The translations under genes were made by a program, and so were the position numbers. A stretch of 64,000 nt of DNA from NCBI RefSeq assembly GCF_047663525.1, contig NC_092602.1, positions 12,645,501-12,709,500 on the forward strand. Reading direction: 5' to 3'. The stretch's first letter is position 1, and each line of letters starts with the position of its first letter. Source of the DNA: Anas platyrhynchos (Eukaryota > Chordata > Aves > Anseriformes > Anatidae). Under the pieces are notes generated by a model that saw only the letters and a list, made by a program, of their open reading frames with translations, was not told where the DNA came from and ran no database searches. Shown one piece after another: positions 37,001 through 52,000 of this stretch.

Positions 37001-40000
37001 CAACTTCACTGCATCCCTTTGGAAGTACTGTTAAGAGGAAAATGTCAAAACAATATAAACCTAAGAGAAAACAGCTTAGAAGAATTTACTTCCTCCCCAA
37101 AAATAAGAGAATGCAGTGTAACACTAATGTCGTACAGCTGTATTTTTAATGCCTGGGTTAATAATTACCTCTATGAATGGTCGTGCAACTTTAGGTGAAA
37201 TGGTTTCTGCTGGAGAAGGCTCCTGAGAAAGTACTACAAACTCTTCTGCTTTCACTCTAAATCCAGAATCCTCCATAGGAGAATGAACCTCAAACAACTC
37301 CTGAATCGTTTGCTTGGTAGTTGGAAGAAAAAAAGAGAAGTATATTCAGCTTTCAGAACTATTTTGGTTTATATACTATTTTAAATTAACTTAGGTTCAA
37401 ATAACCTTATAAACTATGCACTGACTAAAGAAAAAATAAACCTTGATCTTTTATTTCTGGAAAATTGTCCATTTTCTCTTCTGTAATTTTCTTATGTGAC
37501 TACACAGTAGAATAACATATTATTGAGCAACTTATAGGAAAGCCAGAAATGCACACTTTAACAACCTACATCACAATATCAGGAGTGCCAGGAGAGGACA
37601 GACTAGATTCATCAGTGCTGTCACTGTCTTCTCCACCTTGAGACCAGCCTACGTCACTGAATACCCAAACTTTGTATTTCATGTTTTCAAAGTCATTGAA
37701 AACTTCAATCTTACAAACTGCAGAAGTTTGTAGCAAAGTGCAAGAAACCAGAATATAAAGTCACAAAGGTGATGACTGTACAAGCAACAGAACAAGAGCA
37801 GGTAATGCCACATTCTCTCAAATACTGACAGCTAAGTTCCAGCAGTCCTGAAATCTAATATGCTAACCTATCAATTCCAGCCCAAACATATTCCTTATAT
37901 GCTGTTATTTAAAATTCCAGCACAGATTTTTTGAAATTACTAAACACCACAACACTGGTGCATGTTTTAATATTAACTTACCTGTGTTAAAAAGGCCATT
38001 GAATAGTCATTTCCCTGAGCAGCTACTTCTCTGATCAAGTCCTTTGTGCCATTTTTCAAAAGCTTCTCTTCTACAGAATTACCACTGACAAGCCTAAAAA
38101 AGGAGGAAAAAAGAACAGTTTCAGAAACAGAAATTTCCCTTGTAGAATAATTATGAGCTTTTAATAAACTTTTTTTTGGGTGCTGGTACAGGCCAAGAAC
38201 AAAACAGATACTACCTTCTCTACTTTAAAGTTTTTCTTTAACAATTAGTATAAAAGATCCACTATTTAAAAATGTGAGGTATGCAAGCATAGAAAAAACA
38301 CACGTATATGACTCATTAATTACATGTGGTGTTAAGACTACAGCTTCCTATGATAAACTGGAGGGGGGGTAGATATTGAAGTGAGATGATGATTTCAGCA
38401 CTGTTTCAACTTTATTTCAGATCATTTAGGGCAGTGCTATCTGAAATAACCTTACATTAAAGCATGTTAAGGAAAAGTTATTGATCTGTAAGCATCACCT
38501 GTATATGTGGATATCTTTACATCTCCCAATTCTGTCACACCATTCCTGTGCCTTTGCATCCATTACTGGATTTAGATCATTGTCATAGAACACAACAGTG
38601 TCTGCCTCAACAAGATTGACTCCAGTGGAGCGACTGTGAGAAGAAAGGATGGCACAGAAAATGCGCTTGTCTCTGTTGAAACTTTTCATCAGTTCCTACA
38701 TAAATGGAGTAAAAGCAAGTAGTAAATAAACCACACACCAAAATAAAATGACAAACCAAATTCACCAAGGCCTAATAAAAAAAACAAAAACAAGACAAAA
38801 AAAAGTCAACATTGCAAAGTAAGTGAGAAACCATATAAATTTTGTTCTACTAGCATATAAAAGGCTATGGAGCACATACTGTGGTACCCATGGACACACT
38901 TACCTGCCGTTGTTCATAGTTAGCATATTCATCAATCCTCACGAATGTGAGGAAATGGAAATTCAGGAACAATTCCAGTATGTCCAACATCAGAATCATC
39001 TGTGACAAAATCAGCACACGGCGCCCTTCAGATTTCAATTTTTGAAGCAAGACAGCAAGAGCTTCTAATTTTCCTAAATTTTAAAATAGAAAACCAATAA
39101 TGGTTTTTATATAGACACTCCATTGATATGAAACTTGAAATTACCAAGTATTACCACCCAGTGTCCGCCTTTACCTGAGTCATACTGCACCAGCCGGAGG
39201 TCAGGGAACTGCAGCAAGTGCGGAGATGTAATCCGATGCAACTGATGCAAGTGTGGAGCTGCCTTCTGCTTAAGACTATGTTTAAGGACTTTCAATCTGT
39301 GGCTATATGAAGGGGGAGGATTTGCTACATACAAACACGGTGGAGCAGCAACTGCAGCTGGCAATACGAAGAGAGCCCTGTGAAAAGCATTTTAAGAAGT
39401 GAATGCCAGGTTAAGAAACTACACACAAAACAATATGGCAATAATTTTCAGCCTGTAAACAGTGTAATTTTACACTATTAGCTACACACTTTGTTGAACT
39501 GACTTAGTAAGCAGTACAAATCTTAGAAGTGTTAACATTCTCTCTCTCTCTCTCTCTCCTTTTTGTTTTACCTGTTTTGATAACAGCTTCTGTTAAGATG
39601 TTTGTTATAATTTACATCATTTTCTGCTAAATAAATCAATCTAAACCAAACAAGCTCATGAACAGAAACAACAACTTTACAGTTTTACTGAAAAGGACTG
39701 TTTGAGAAATAACTAAATGTGGGAAAGACCTACAAGGGCTGAGTCGTGCATTACCTGTTAACAACATCCCTTAAAGATTCTTGTTGCTGAACCAAAGTCT
39801 GGATCATTTCTTGCAACGGATCACTTGGGCCTCTTGAGGCACTTGAAGAAAGGCAACAGTTCACAAAGCCAGCCCACCTCCAACTGTTGTCCTCACAGGA
39901 AGACAGCTGAAAAGGCTTTTGTTCACCAATTAAAGAACAAATACCCAACAAGTCTCTGCCATACATTGGAGCCCTTGAACAACGGCGCTCGTTGCCAGAA

Positions 40001-43000
40001 AATATTCTGTCCAAACGTTCCTTTAGAAGTCGGTTCTTTTCTTCATATGTTTCCTTTGACAAGAAAAGTTGAAAAAATGTATTTGCTGTCAGTAACAATT
40101 ACTTAGGAATTCTGGTTTCTTTAGAATTAAGTTATCAGGACCTGAGTAATGCGTGTCTTTTAGCATTAACACGCTCATTTCTAACAACTATTCACACCAA
40201 TCACAAAACATGCAAGTTTCAAGATAAAATTTGAAGATTACATTTAAATCCAATAAATATTAAAGAGTCAGTTCCACCTTAGATTGGTGTCTTGCTTCTA
40301 TTAGAGTATATTTCATAGTTTTGGAAAAAAAATAAAAAATTATATTTGAGCCATTTCAAGTAATGCTTTAATATTGATAAGTTGCAGTTTCTTGTAATTT
40401 AATGTTTGATGTTTTCCAATGTTTTATAGGTTGCTTAAGTAACTTTTTTAAAAAATTGTCCAGATTAGAGATCCATGAAATTTGCCCAATTGCCAGTGTT
40501 GTAAACTATAGGTTAATATCAACCCTGAAGAGTTGCGTTTCTGTAAGAAAATAGAAATTAAGTACCTGTGATTGTCCATGTGTAGGTGCTGGTTTTAACA
40601 CTGCTCCCATATCACCAGATGACAAATTAGTAACTGTAGTTCTACCTGGAATACAAACTGAGGATAAACCTTGTGTTTATATATTTATTCTTCTGAAGTT
40701 GCACTTATTATTCTCAATAAGCAGACATTTCTTAGCTGCAACACATATCATGTTACAGATAAACTTTTAGTCTAAATATTCATTAGGTACTGGAAATTTG
40801 TACCTCCTTCACTACATCAGGCATCTGATACATGTTCATTACTACTATTTTCACAAATATAGGAGAACAGAATTTTACTTTGCTTTGCACAAAGACCTGT
40901 TGAATTCATAGTTTATTCAGAATGTCAGGTATAGTGCATTTAAACCTTATACTCTATATCAGAAAAAGATAATTCTAATTTACTTTAATTAAACTATACA
41001 AGATTTTTCAGAAAACATATTAGATTGGTATATCTACAAACTAAAGAAACTATACACGATGGAATCTCACAGTAGCATTTCTGTGAAGTCAACTGTTTTC
41101 AGATGTTTTACCAGGCACCTAACTGAACTGTAAGAACATTACAGACAACTAATTGAAACTACAGCGATACCCTTAATGTAGTAGCAGACTACAGACGCTA
41201 CGTAGTGGTTATTTTCTTGATATGATTTATAGGTTTCTATCTCAGGCAGAACACATTGGTTATCAGCACGGATTATTTGTAATAGAAAAGCAGCACAACC
41301 CTCTGCTACTCAGTGTGAGACTGCATTTAATGGTGAGTCAATACACCAATGAAGAACTGAATTCAAGTTAACAAGCAGGCACTAGCTCTTACATTAAGAA
41401 TAAGAGTCTCTGAGGAACCAGCAGAGTTGAAAGCTTTGCCTTTATACATTTTTATTAGAGAAAAACATGCCAATAGAGATATCCAACATATTCCAATCAC
41501 TCAAAACAATTTATTTATCTGGTATCTTATCCAAAATTCAGGAAGTCAAAATAAGTATTTTCAATATGCTTTACATCCTCCTCCAAAGATTAATAGTAAT
41601 TTTTGCTTTCAATACTTGAAAACAGTATTATTATTGTTGCTTTTAACAGAGCTCTCTCTTTACCATCATGAGAGTAGTAAGATGTGTGAGTTTTTGTAGA
41701 AACCTTTTATCTTGATTTATCAATTTTGGTTGTGAACTGTGGTCATACTAGGAGCACCTGTATTGTTATCAGAGCTCAAGGATGAAACATTTCAGCCACA
41801 GATCTTACAAACCATGACAGAAATTCTTTACCTCCCAACAACTGGGAGGCTGCTAAAGATTCCTCTCCCTTTTTATGATGAGGTTCTTAGTCTTCAGAAT
41901 GTCAAAATATGAACTTCAAGGGCACATTAATACATCAAAAAGGAGCAGTAAACAGTCTGTTTTAAGTGAATGGTTTATATCCAGAGAAAATTACAGCAGA
42001 TGGCCATTTCCAACGCATGAACTCCTAGTACTGCATTTATCACCACTTAACAACCTGCTGTTATGTTGTAAGTGCATCCTAGACCACAATTTCTCTATTG
42101 TTTTTTGATCAACATGATTGTGCTTTAAAGCAAGGAATTGATCATATTCACAGCAAGGTACCAAATAGCAGAGCAGTATTTACAGAGTGAAATAAAAACA
42201 GGAGCTTGAGTAGATAGAGAAGCGAAGAAAATTAGATATAAGAATTTATGTGCAAAAACAGAACTGCTGGACATTCTATGTCAGTATAAAAAAGCATCAC
42301 CTTGATCTTTCTTTGAAAAAGAATCAAAGTATTTCAAACTCATTTCTTCCCTGAAAAAACTGACCTAAGATATAACTGGTAAATAAAATTCTATGTATTT
42401 AAATTTGGCTTCAAGCTCTTCCAAGTTTGTACTAAGACTTTACCTAAAACTTCGGTACACATCACTCATAAATCACTAGTCAGAAAGATTTCCCTCATAG
42501 TTTACCTGCTTCGAACTCAACTGAAAAAAAAAAAAATACAATCTGTACAAATTTGGAGTATTTACGAATATATGATTTTAGCAATTGAGTGTGTAGATAG
42601 AGACATTTCTTCAGGTCAAAAAACCTACCTTGCTGTGTGACTGCCGTGGAAGTTGGCACACCTGCTTGATGCTGGTTCCCTAATGCATTCAGAGCATTCT
42701 GAACAGTTCCAGCTTGGGAAACTGTCTGCATGACAACTGGACCCTGAGGTCTCAAATACTGCTGTCCTGGTGCTGAAACAATTTGGAGAACGCTTCCTGC
42801 AACAGATGGATTTTAAAAAATTAGACTGAATAGAGTGTAAAAGGACCTCTAGTGTTCTGTAGCAAAAGATACCACTGTTACAAACCAATCATTACTGTTT
42901 CAAACTATGTTAAAATTTTACCTCCAAAAGTCATTATACCCATCAGATTTAAAACTCCGTAATCTCTGCTAGGAGAGACCAAAGTCTTCATAGTTATTCA

Positions 43001-46000
43001 GGAGTTTCACATAGAGTATCATTACATATCTAGGTATTTTATATGGAATTTTTAAGTAAAAAACTGTCACTTAGTGTTTCCCCTATTTATTTTGTTAGTC
43101 ATAAGAATCGAGGTTTCTAAATTCTCCTGAATTTGGCAATGCACACACCACCAGAAGGAAAAATTTGAGAGCAGAAAGTACTGTAAGTAGAGCTTTCAGA
43201 TCACTGAAAGCTCTGATCAGTATATCCTTAGTTTCGCCTGTTTCTACTCATCAGATAATTTATCTGAAATATCTCACCTTACTTCAGCTGTATTGCATAC
43301 ACGTGAAAGCAAATTCAGTAATAAAATCTTGAAATACAATATAGAAAAGGAAAGTAACCATGTCTTTTACTTAATACACAATTATTTTCAAAACAGAGCT
43401 AGCTCATTATCCATCTCACACAGAAAGCAGGTAGAACAGAACAGTACAAACTGGCGGGATGAAATCTCATTAATATACGTCAACAAGGAATGTGCTGTCC
43501 AGATCAAAAACGGAGCATCCTAAATACCGGGAAACTCACTGTTTTGAAATTAGTACCTTGTAACTGCAAAGGCTGCCCTGCAGTGAGCTGGCGAAGTTGA
43601 CTATGTGATAAAGTAAACTTGTTTCCTTGGAACTGCAGTGTTACAGGGGTCTCTGGCTGAGCAATTCTGCCTTGTGCTCCTGCTATAGAAGCCAGCTGGG
43701 CTATTTTTACTACCTCACCACCTGTTAAGGAGGAAAACAAGCATTAAGAAAAACAAAGTGGGAGGTGGGTTGTTCAACATTCACAGTTCTAAATTTTGGT
43801 TAGTAAACTGGTGCTGAAGCGCCTTCCATGCAGAATTATACTTAGTGCATCAAAAGTGTCATATAAAAGTTAAGCAGGTATTGCTTTCTATATTTGTTGG
43901 ACAAACTGGAAAAAAGCTGATTGTTTAAAAGCTAAGAACATCAACATTTTAGAAGGTATCACTTTCATTAGCAAAAAAGGTAAGAGCTACCTGAAAACTC
44001 ATGTGACACTTTGTAACAGAACAAGTATAGACATTAAAGTGATTTCCACTGCCTTTTCAAGAGCATAAAGGAAGGTTGAAGGAAGAGACAAAAATATTCA
44101 CGCATGTAGCTATATAAATACATTTAAAATAATACGAAATTTGCTGATGAAACATGATTTACATTAAGCAATCTGCACTTAGACAAACCAAAAAGCTTTA
44201 AAGTGACAAGGACCAAGCTTTTTGTGATTTAAATGCAGAAAGGTTAGAGGCATTTAAGCATTAAGTTTTACGATCTTGAGAAAATACGGGCATGGAAATT
44301 TAGCTTTTGTAAAGGCAGTGCATTACCCCAGAGAAAAAATTAATACATCAGTGCTCAGTACTCTACATACATGCTAATAGGCAGTGCACATACAACCTTA
44401 AAGCAAAGCCTCATTGCTTTTCTCTGCCTAACAGTTGCGACGCTCCTCTCTGTGAGAGGCCTTTAGCAGATGGATTAGTGTTTAATATGAAAGGAATAAT
44501 TAGGATAGAGCTAAAACATTTGGTCTGAAGGAAGTCTTGCCAGCAGAAGGAACATGCAGAAATAGGAGATTAAGTTGACACCGCTAATGTATGTCCACAG
44601 CAATTCTATTGTTTCTTATCCAATTTTTGATTTTCCTTGGTCATAAGCAACGTACTGAGCAAGGCTAATCAGAAGAGTGAAAAAAAAACAACGATTCTGT
44701 ACACATTTTAGGGTGCCTAGTAACTTAACCTCGTTGTAGTAAAAAGGTGGGAGAAACCTCGAAAGGGGAGGCCACTTACTAGGCAACCGTGCCTGGGCCT
44801 GAGAGGTGAGTACCAGCCTCTGAGGCAGCACACTCTGTTGGATGGTGTGCGGGGGGGGCTGTGGCTGGGCCTGGCCCAGCTGGGAGGCCTGTGCTGTGGT
44901 CTGGCCCCGCTGTTTCACAGGATGGGCTGTGCTAGTTGCTGTGGTGAAGGTCGCTGCGGGCTGGTGTCTTGGAGCACTGGTGGAAGCCTGAGTTGTCTGA
45001 AACTGTGCTGCTGCGGCTGCAATCGATAAGGTTTGTTTGTGCAAGCTGTTAGAGGTTTTTAACTCCACTGCTTTAAACAACCTGCATTAAAAAGAAACCT
45101 TCCAACAGGATATTAAAACGGCTACAGGAAAGGCTTTTCCTTACAGACTGGGATTTCTAGCCATGCCTATTACTCCATCCTACTTTTACAACATTATTTA
45201 TTTGGTAAGCATTGTTTAAAGGTTAAATAAATACACAAAAGTACTCTAAATTCCCAAGTTTGACAGAACATTACATGTGATCGGGGTATAAATACTGACT
45301 ATGACATATTAACTCCATACACTAACAGTTAGGTTACACAAAGCTTAGTTTTGCATTACACTGGCAGATCATACTGTGGAAACTAGTGGGGAAATTTACT
45401 GGCAATTAGTTTGTTGGTATTTTTAAGCTATTAGTATTCTAGACCATTAAGCTAGATGGAAAAAGAGTTCTATTATCAGGCTAACTGGTATCAGTGTATT
45501 TAGAAGTCTATCTAATCAACAAAGCCCTAACTCTCTTACCTTGATTTGAGGACACCGTAGCTATGGGTGACCTTCCCCGTACTTGGCCCTGTTGAGTTAC
45601 TGTTGCTGTGGTCACCGTGCGTTGTACCTGAGTGCTTGGAAAAACTACAGTCCTGCCCTCTGGTTTCTGACCATACTGAACCGGTTGAAACAACCTGAAA
45701 AGAACATGAAAAGTCAAAGGCTATAGGAAGATCATAATTTGGATTTTAAAAAGTAAGCTCTATCAGCAGGGAAAGCATAAACTGATCCCTCAGATACCAA
45801 TCTCTTGCTTACAGATGGCTGATGCTGGCAAGACTCATCACTGGCAAACTTCAATTACAGAAATCCCATAAAATCAGTTTGCTAAGTACACGCAAGAAAA
45901 AAATCTTCACTGCTACACATCCAGTTGAATGCAGGAAAAAACAGAATTACAGTATACAAGTCACATAGTCTAGCTTGAAACTGGAATGGCATCCTTGTAT

Positions 46001-49000
46001 CATTTCCAGAGAGATGTCAACCTGCCAGCAGGTCATCAGGCAACTTCTTTTAATCAAGAAAACAATTCCACATAACTTTGAGATTTTCCAAGAGGAAAAT
46101 ACCAATACATCCACCAATCAAGTAAAAACTTTGGGAAATCAAAAAAAAAAATACTTCAAAAGGATTGTATAACTGCGAAAAACTTTTAAAATGGAATCCC
46201 TACTTACAGTTGTAAATAAGAAAGAATAAAAAAAATACAAAGCAAAGTCTGAGAATTTATGTCAATCACGTTACCAGAGATGCAGGCAGAACTACGTTTT
46301 GCTCCTGTAACTCTAGCCAAAAGGAAGACACTTGAACATACCTGCTTGGTTTGAGCTTCACTGGGTTAGGCCTGGCTGGTGGTGGAGGGGAGCTGTAGAT
46401 TTCTTCAATTAATTTTCTAGTAACCTTTTGTTTTGGCAACAATTGTGCTTCATAATGAGTCATTTTGTTTTCCATTCCAATGAGATCAAAGAGAGACAAG
46501 TCTGATTCCTAGAAGTATTGTAAAATAAGGTTTATTATTTTATGTGACAGCACAAACAGTTAAGCACTCTCTGTGTTCTACACTAAATTACTTTCTACAT
46601 TTTACTTTTTAATTTGAAATACATTCTCTAAGTTTAAAAAAGTTAACTATTTATTATTAGCCAAAACTGTCTAGAAACTTTGGAAACATATCTTAAGCTA
46701 GTAGTCCCGTTTTATGCATCAGCATCAGAAACAACAGAATTTAAATCATTAGCTGCCACTATAGAAATCCAGGCAAGCCATCATTTGACAATTCCTCATA
46801 CACCATAATTTCCAGAAAATTAACTAAAATTCTTAGAATGCGTTTGTTGACTATGAAACTCAAATGCCAAACCATAAATTATGTGTATAATTTAGGTGCA
46901 GAAAAATATGAAGGATGAAATATGATCAGCCAAAAAGATCACCATTACTCATGCTTCTTTCTAGGGAAGTTGTTCTATTATCTTGAAGAGGGAGAACACA
47001 CCTTTGATGATAACACAAATAGTGATACTTCAAATGGACTGACAGAAGCGTACTAATTTACTCATTGAATCAGTGTTTATTTTCATGTGAATAAAGAGTA
47101 AGTCCTACTCTCCTTTAGCTACTGAAAGCACAAGAAAAAAAAACAGGACGTTATAAATAAGCACTGTGCTACCCAAAGTGTTGCTGCTGTAGGAAAAATG
47201 CAAATGGCTGCGATGAAAGCAAAGCCAATTTCTCTTCAACCAAGTAGTTCATGAAAAATTGCAAACTACCTGAAAAAAACATGATTGGAAACCACTTGAA
47301 AAGCTCAAACTGCTATTATGAAAAAGAGATGCAACAAGTATGAGTTTGGTAGGCATGGATATGGAATAGTGAATTCCTTCAATTTATAACTTCAGGTAGC
47401 CTTACGATGTAATAAGACAACAATATTAAGTACCAATATTCTATGAGGACACTAACAGAGAAAAATAGTTTACTTTTCTACTCACCTTCCAAATATCCCT
47501 TTCTAGGGCACTCAGTACAAGAGATGCAGTTCTATATTCCAGTGTTTCTGATACGTAAGAGGTACTTGAAAGCCGGGGGTTTATCAGATCAGGGTGATTA
47601 CAGATCCTTTGCAGCTGCATCAGGACATGCAGGACACTGATGAAGTGCCCACTTTTGAGAGCTTCTTGGGTTCTACCAAGCAATTGATACAGAAATACAT
47701 CAGTTTAAGCGGATGTTTTCAAAGACATAAAAAGATGTTCCTAAATCAGTGTGCAGCGCAATACGTTATGCAAAAGTCTATAATGCAAGTTTAGTCTTTA
47801 CCTAGGTGTTTCCAGAGCAGTTTAAGTAACACTGCAGTGAATATCAATCTGGGAACATGAAGCTTAGGGACCAGTGCTACCTTAAAGTCATATACAACCT
47901 TACCATCTCCCTATCCTCCAACTTTCTTTGTTTCGTTTCTGTTCTTTCCCTCCACTTTTCAATAGCTACTTGGTCTCACAGCACAAGTTAAGAGGAGAAA
48001 GGTGGAGGAGGGAGAGGACGCAGAAACATTTTGGGCTTTAAGAAATAAGAAACCACACATTAGAAAGAAATCTTGAAGCAAAACGGGGCAAAACTGACCA
48101 ATAATTACAATTTGATTTTTAGGGTTCAGATGTAAAAGCACATGTTTTTCATTAGGCTCATAGCATCATTTGTCTATCACTTTAGTTTACAATTTGTGTT
48201 CTAACCACTGGTCATGCAGGAAAATTTCAGAAAAATATTAAAAACACCTCCAACCATGACATTCCAAGCATATCATCGTGCTTAAGCACCAAAAATGACA
48301 GCATTTTATTTCCTGTTTTAATTCCTTACCCTGGTTGTAATATGACATCTTCATACATAGCTTTTTGTCGATTAGAAAGACGACACTTTAATACATGTTC
48401 ATATTTCTTTGTTAGCTGCTTTTCAACATCTCTCTTTGATCTTCGCAAGATAAATGGCTGAATCATCTGAAACATTAATTGAAGAAAAAAACTTCTCTCA
48501 CTTCAAAGATGCAATTTTACAACAGGAAGCCAAACCCATTCACACCCAATACATTTTATGTGACAAACCTCATACGTCATATTCAATCACACTAAACATA
48601 CACAGCATAAGCATTATTTGTTCATGAATTTCTGCGTGGTATCCTTCAAAATCTGAGCGCCACATAATTTTTAAATGATACCTCTATACTTTTCGGGTAG
48701 CAGAAAACCCTGCTTACAGCTGGACTTTCTGTCTGAACTGAACAAAGATTAAGAAAGGCCAAAAATCTAGAGGTTAACCACACCTTTTAATTATTTTTTT
48801 TTTCCATCTCTAACAGCTTCTACACCTACTGTAGGATGGCAGATGAAAAAAATGACAACGTACTCTGTGTAACCTGATGACCAGTTTATGGCAATAATCT
48901 TGGTTCTCTTCATTAGCTGCTTTTACTGGAAAATCTAGATAAGGCCTGGAAATTCCCGGAATCAAGAAGTGTACCATGGTCCACAACTCCATCAATGTGT

Positions 49001-52000
49001 TATGCAGAGGAGTATCTATCAGAAGTAAACGATGTTGGCTGTGAATAATAAAAGAAAAATTGTAATCAATACAGGATCTAGCTAACATCATTATGGAGAC
49101 CAATACTCAAACACTGTACCTTTAGGTTTGGCAGATATACAGAAGAAAGAAGGAGTAGTGCTAATAAAATTAAATCTAGGGTAAGTTGTTTTTTTTAATC
49201 TTGAATATAACACTAAACTACCTTCCTCATTGCAGAGTGTCAGAACATACAAGGGAATCTTTTTTAAAGCAGATTATCAGCAAAGAGGAGTTCTCGTGTT
49301 ACAGTTAACCAGAAGATCCTGAGCATGTCTCTGTATCCTGACTGTTTCAAGTACAGTCACCTCTATAGTCAAATGTTGGTAAACAGTACAGTAATTTGGG
49401 TAGACTAGAGTATTCTTACTCTTCTCTTTTGAACAGAAAACTGATGTGGCGTGAAGAAAAAAAAACCAAACCACTGCCAATATGAAAAAAATGCTCTATG
49501 CCATACCAGCGGAGACTGAAAAGTGCTTCCCAGTGTTTCTCAGTCATGTTCTTAATTTGTTGCATCTCATCTACTATTAAATATTTCCATCTCATTTTCA
49601 TAAATGCTGGGTGGCCTTTGAACAATTGCTTGTAGGAGGTGATACACACATTAAAGCTGTTGGGTTCTGACCATTCCTACAGAAAAGGAAACAAAGGGTG
49701 AGACAGAAAAGTTAAGGCAGAATGCTCTGGTATCTTACAACTACCTATGCCTTCATTAAGAACAGAAAGATGCTATGACTCAAAGCATTCTAAAAGATAG
49801 CCTTGTCTTTAAACGGCAGTCAGTTCAGAAAGCAGGTTAAGTACTGCATGTATTCCTCAATACCAAGGAAGTTTCTAAGATGCCTTTCAAAATCTAGAAC
49901 TGTTAGATGTGAATCTCTTCATAAAGCAACTTGTAGTGTTAGAATTTTGTTTATATCCCATCAGGACAGAAGGAATATACAGATTAATGCCAGGTAAGAG
50001 AAAAGTCTTGCCATCTAAAATGAAAAACGTAACAGTGTAAGATTCACAGAACACGGTACCTGTCTCTTTGCTCTAAGCTCTCTTTGGCTGCCAAAATAGA
50101 GAAGAATTTTCAACCCTGGGCACCAGCGTTTCAATTCCAGCTCCCATTTCAATATGTTACAGCTCCGTACAACAACAAGGTGAGGGCCCCAGTTGCCTAC
50201 AGTTAAAAATAGAAAGAGGCTCCTATAACTCACGTGACTTATCTTCAACCCTGATTTTTAAAGTATGGAACACGAAATTCATCATTAAAAGCAAGATCCA
50301 ACATCAAACAGAAGTAATGTAATGATTAATCTATGTATTATTTTGAATAAAACTAATCCCATAACTTTTGCCTTACTTGTAATTCTTAAACCATTCTGAC
50401 TACAACAACACTGTTAGTAATACCTGAGATGACATACAAGACACATTCTTCCAACTGATTATATTTACTCCTTGAATTTAACTATCTGCAGCTATCTGCT
50501 TACTACGATTTGTGAGACTTTTTCATTAAACTAGGCTTCAGAAGAATTTTGTCACCTAGAAGGTAACAGCAGATTGGTAAAACAGTATACTTGATACGAA
50601 AGCACTCCTTTGTCACACTTAACCTAAGAAAGCTTTCTGACATAATCCTAACTCTGTACATAAACTAAAGTCTGATACAGTTCAGCAGAAAAATGTGACC
50701 TTAGTCACATTCACAAAGACAATGTTGGCCCAGTAGCTGCCTAAAATTGAGACAAATTAACTCACCTTCGTTACAAGCCAAGTGTGCAAAAAAGGCGATA
50801 ATTTGCACTGTTTTTCCAAGCCCTGCTTCATCTGCCAGAATGCCATTGAGATTTTTCCTGTACAACTTTGCTAACCAATCCAGCCCAATTTTTTGATATT
50901 CTCTGAGAGGCCCATACAACAGGGATGGAGTATTGTATTTCACCTGTAATGAGAATTCATTGTTACTTTTTTTTTTTTTTTAAGTTAAATTGACAGAGCA
51001 TGTAAAAAAAACAAATACATTCTATAGTCTGATACACAGAAAATATTTACTATTATTTGTGGCTAAAATCTGCTAAATCACATAAAAGGCATTCTTCATT
51101 TAAACACATACAGTAGCAGAAAAGAGGGAATTTTACCGTTGTTGTTATCCTAGAGCTGCCTTTAGGTAACAGCATTTCTGCTGCAGCAGCAACTTCTGAT
51201 ATGTCTCGCATGTGCTTCTTCGGAGGACTTGATCTGTCTATACTTTTGTACTGGTCAATGCTGAGGAGAGAGTCTATGAGGACAACTTCTTTCTGAGGAC
51301 TTTCCCTATCAGACATACGGTCATCCATTTCTGTGAGACAAAAATGACATTGGCATATAAAATAAACAAAAACTTAAGAATCAGCTACACAAAGGAATTG
51401 AGATGGCTAGCATTCATTAACGGCCTAAAAAGAAACAATTACACGATCTTCGGGGTAGTCAAGCTAAAATTCAAGTAGCTTAAGCTCAGTAAGATGAGCA
51501 CGTTCTAAATGTTCACACTAGGTATACGAACAAAACCATTTACTTTTCACAACTTCTTTGGAGGTCCTCTTATATTACCTATTAGCTATCTTCAGATATT
51601 TAATTCTATCATCACTTTAGTACAGAACAGACGGCAACTGTGTAATAATAACTATGAAGAGTTACAAAGTGTGCTGTTCTATTCAGTATAGAGAAAGAGA
51701 AGCTCTTTATCGCTCACTACTGTTTCTGAGAATTTCACATACCATGGCAGGCAAATACTACCCTATTTTTCATGAACCAAGAAATGAAAGAATAGGAAGA
51801 AATTTTCCACAGGCCTTTATCCAAAAATATATAGCCGTAACAGAAATAAATCTAACCATCTTTCCAAATGCTTACTCAGAAAGCCACTGTACTTTCCATT
51901 CATTCTTGTAGAGAACATTGCTCATCATTTAAAAAAATATATATATAATTTCAGATGTAGTTCACTCAATATTTGTTTTCCCTTAGTATAAAATATTTTT

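Noticed and set aside
44616-45080. Taking the whole open frame around 44616-45080 as one EP400 exon
   Set aside because: Only 44780-45016 joins in frame and matches EP400. The parts beyond the donor at 44778-44779 and before the acceptor at 45017-45018 are intron left open by chance.
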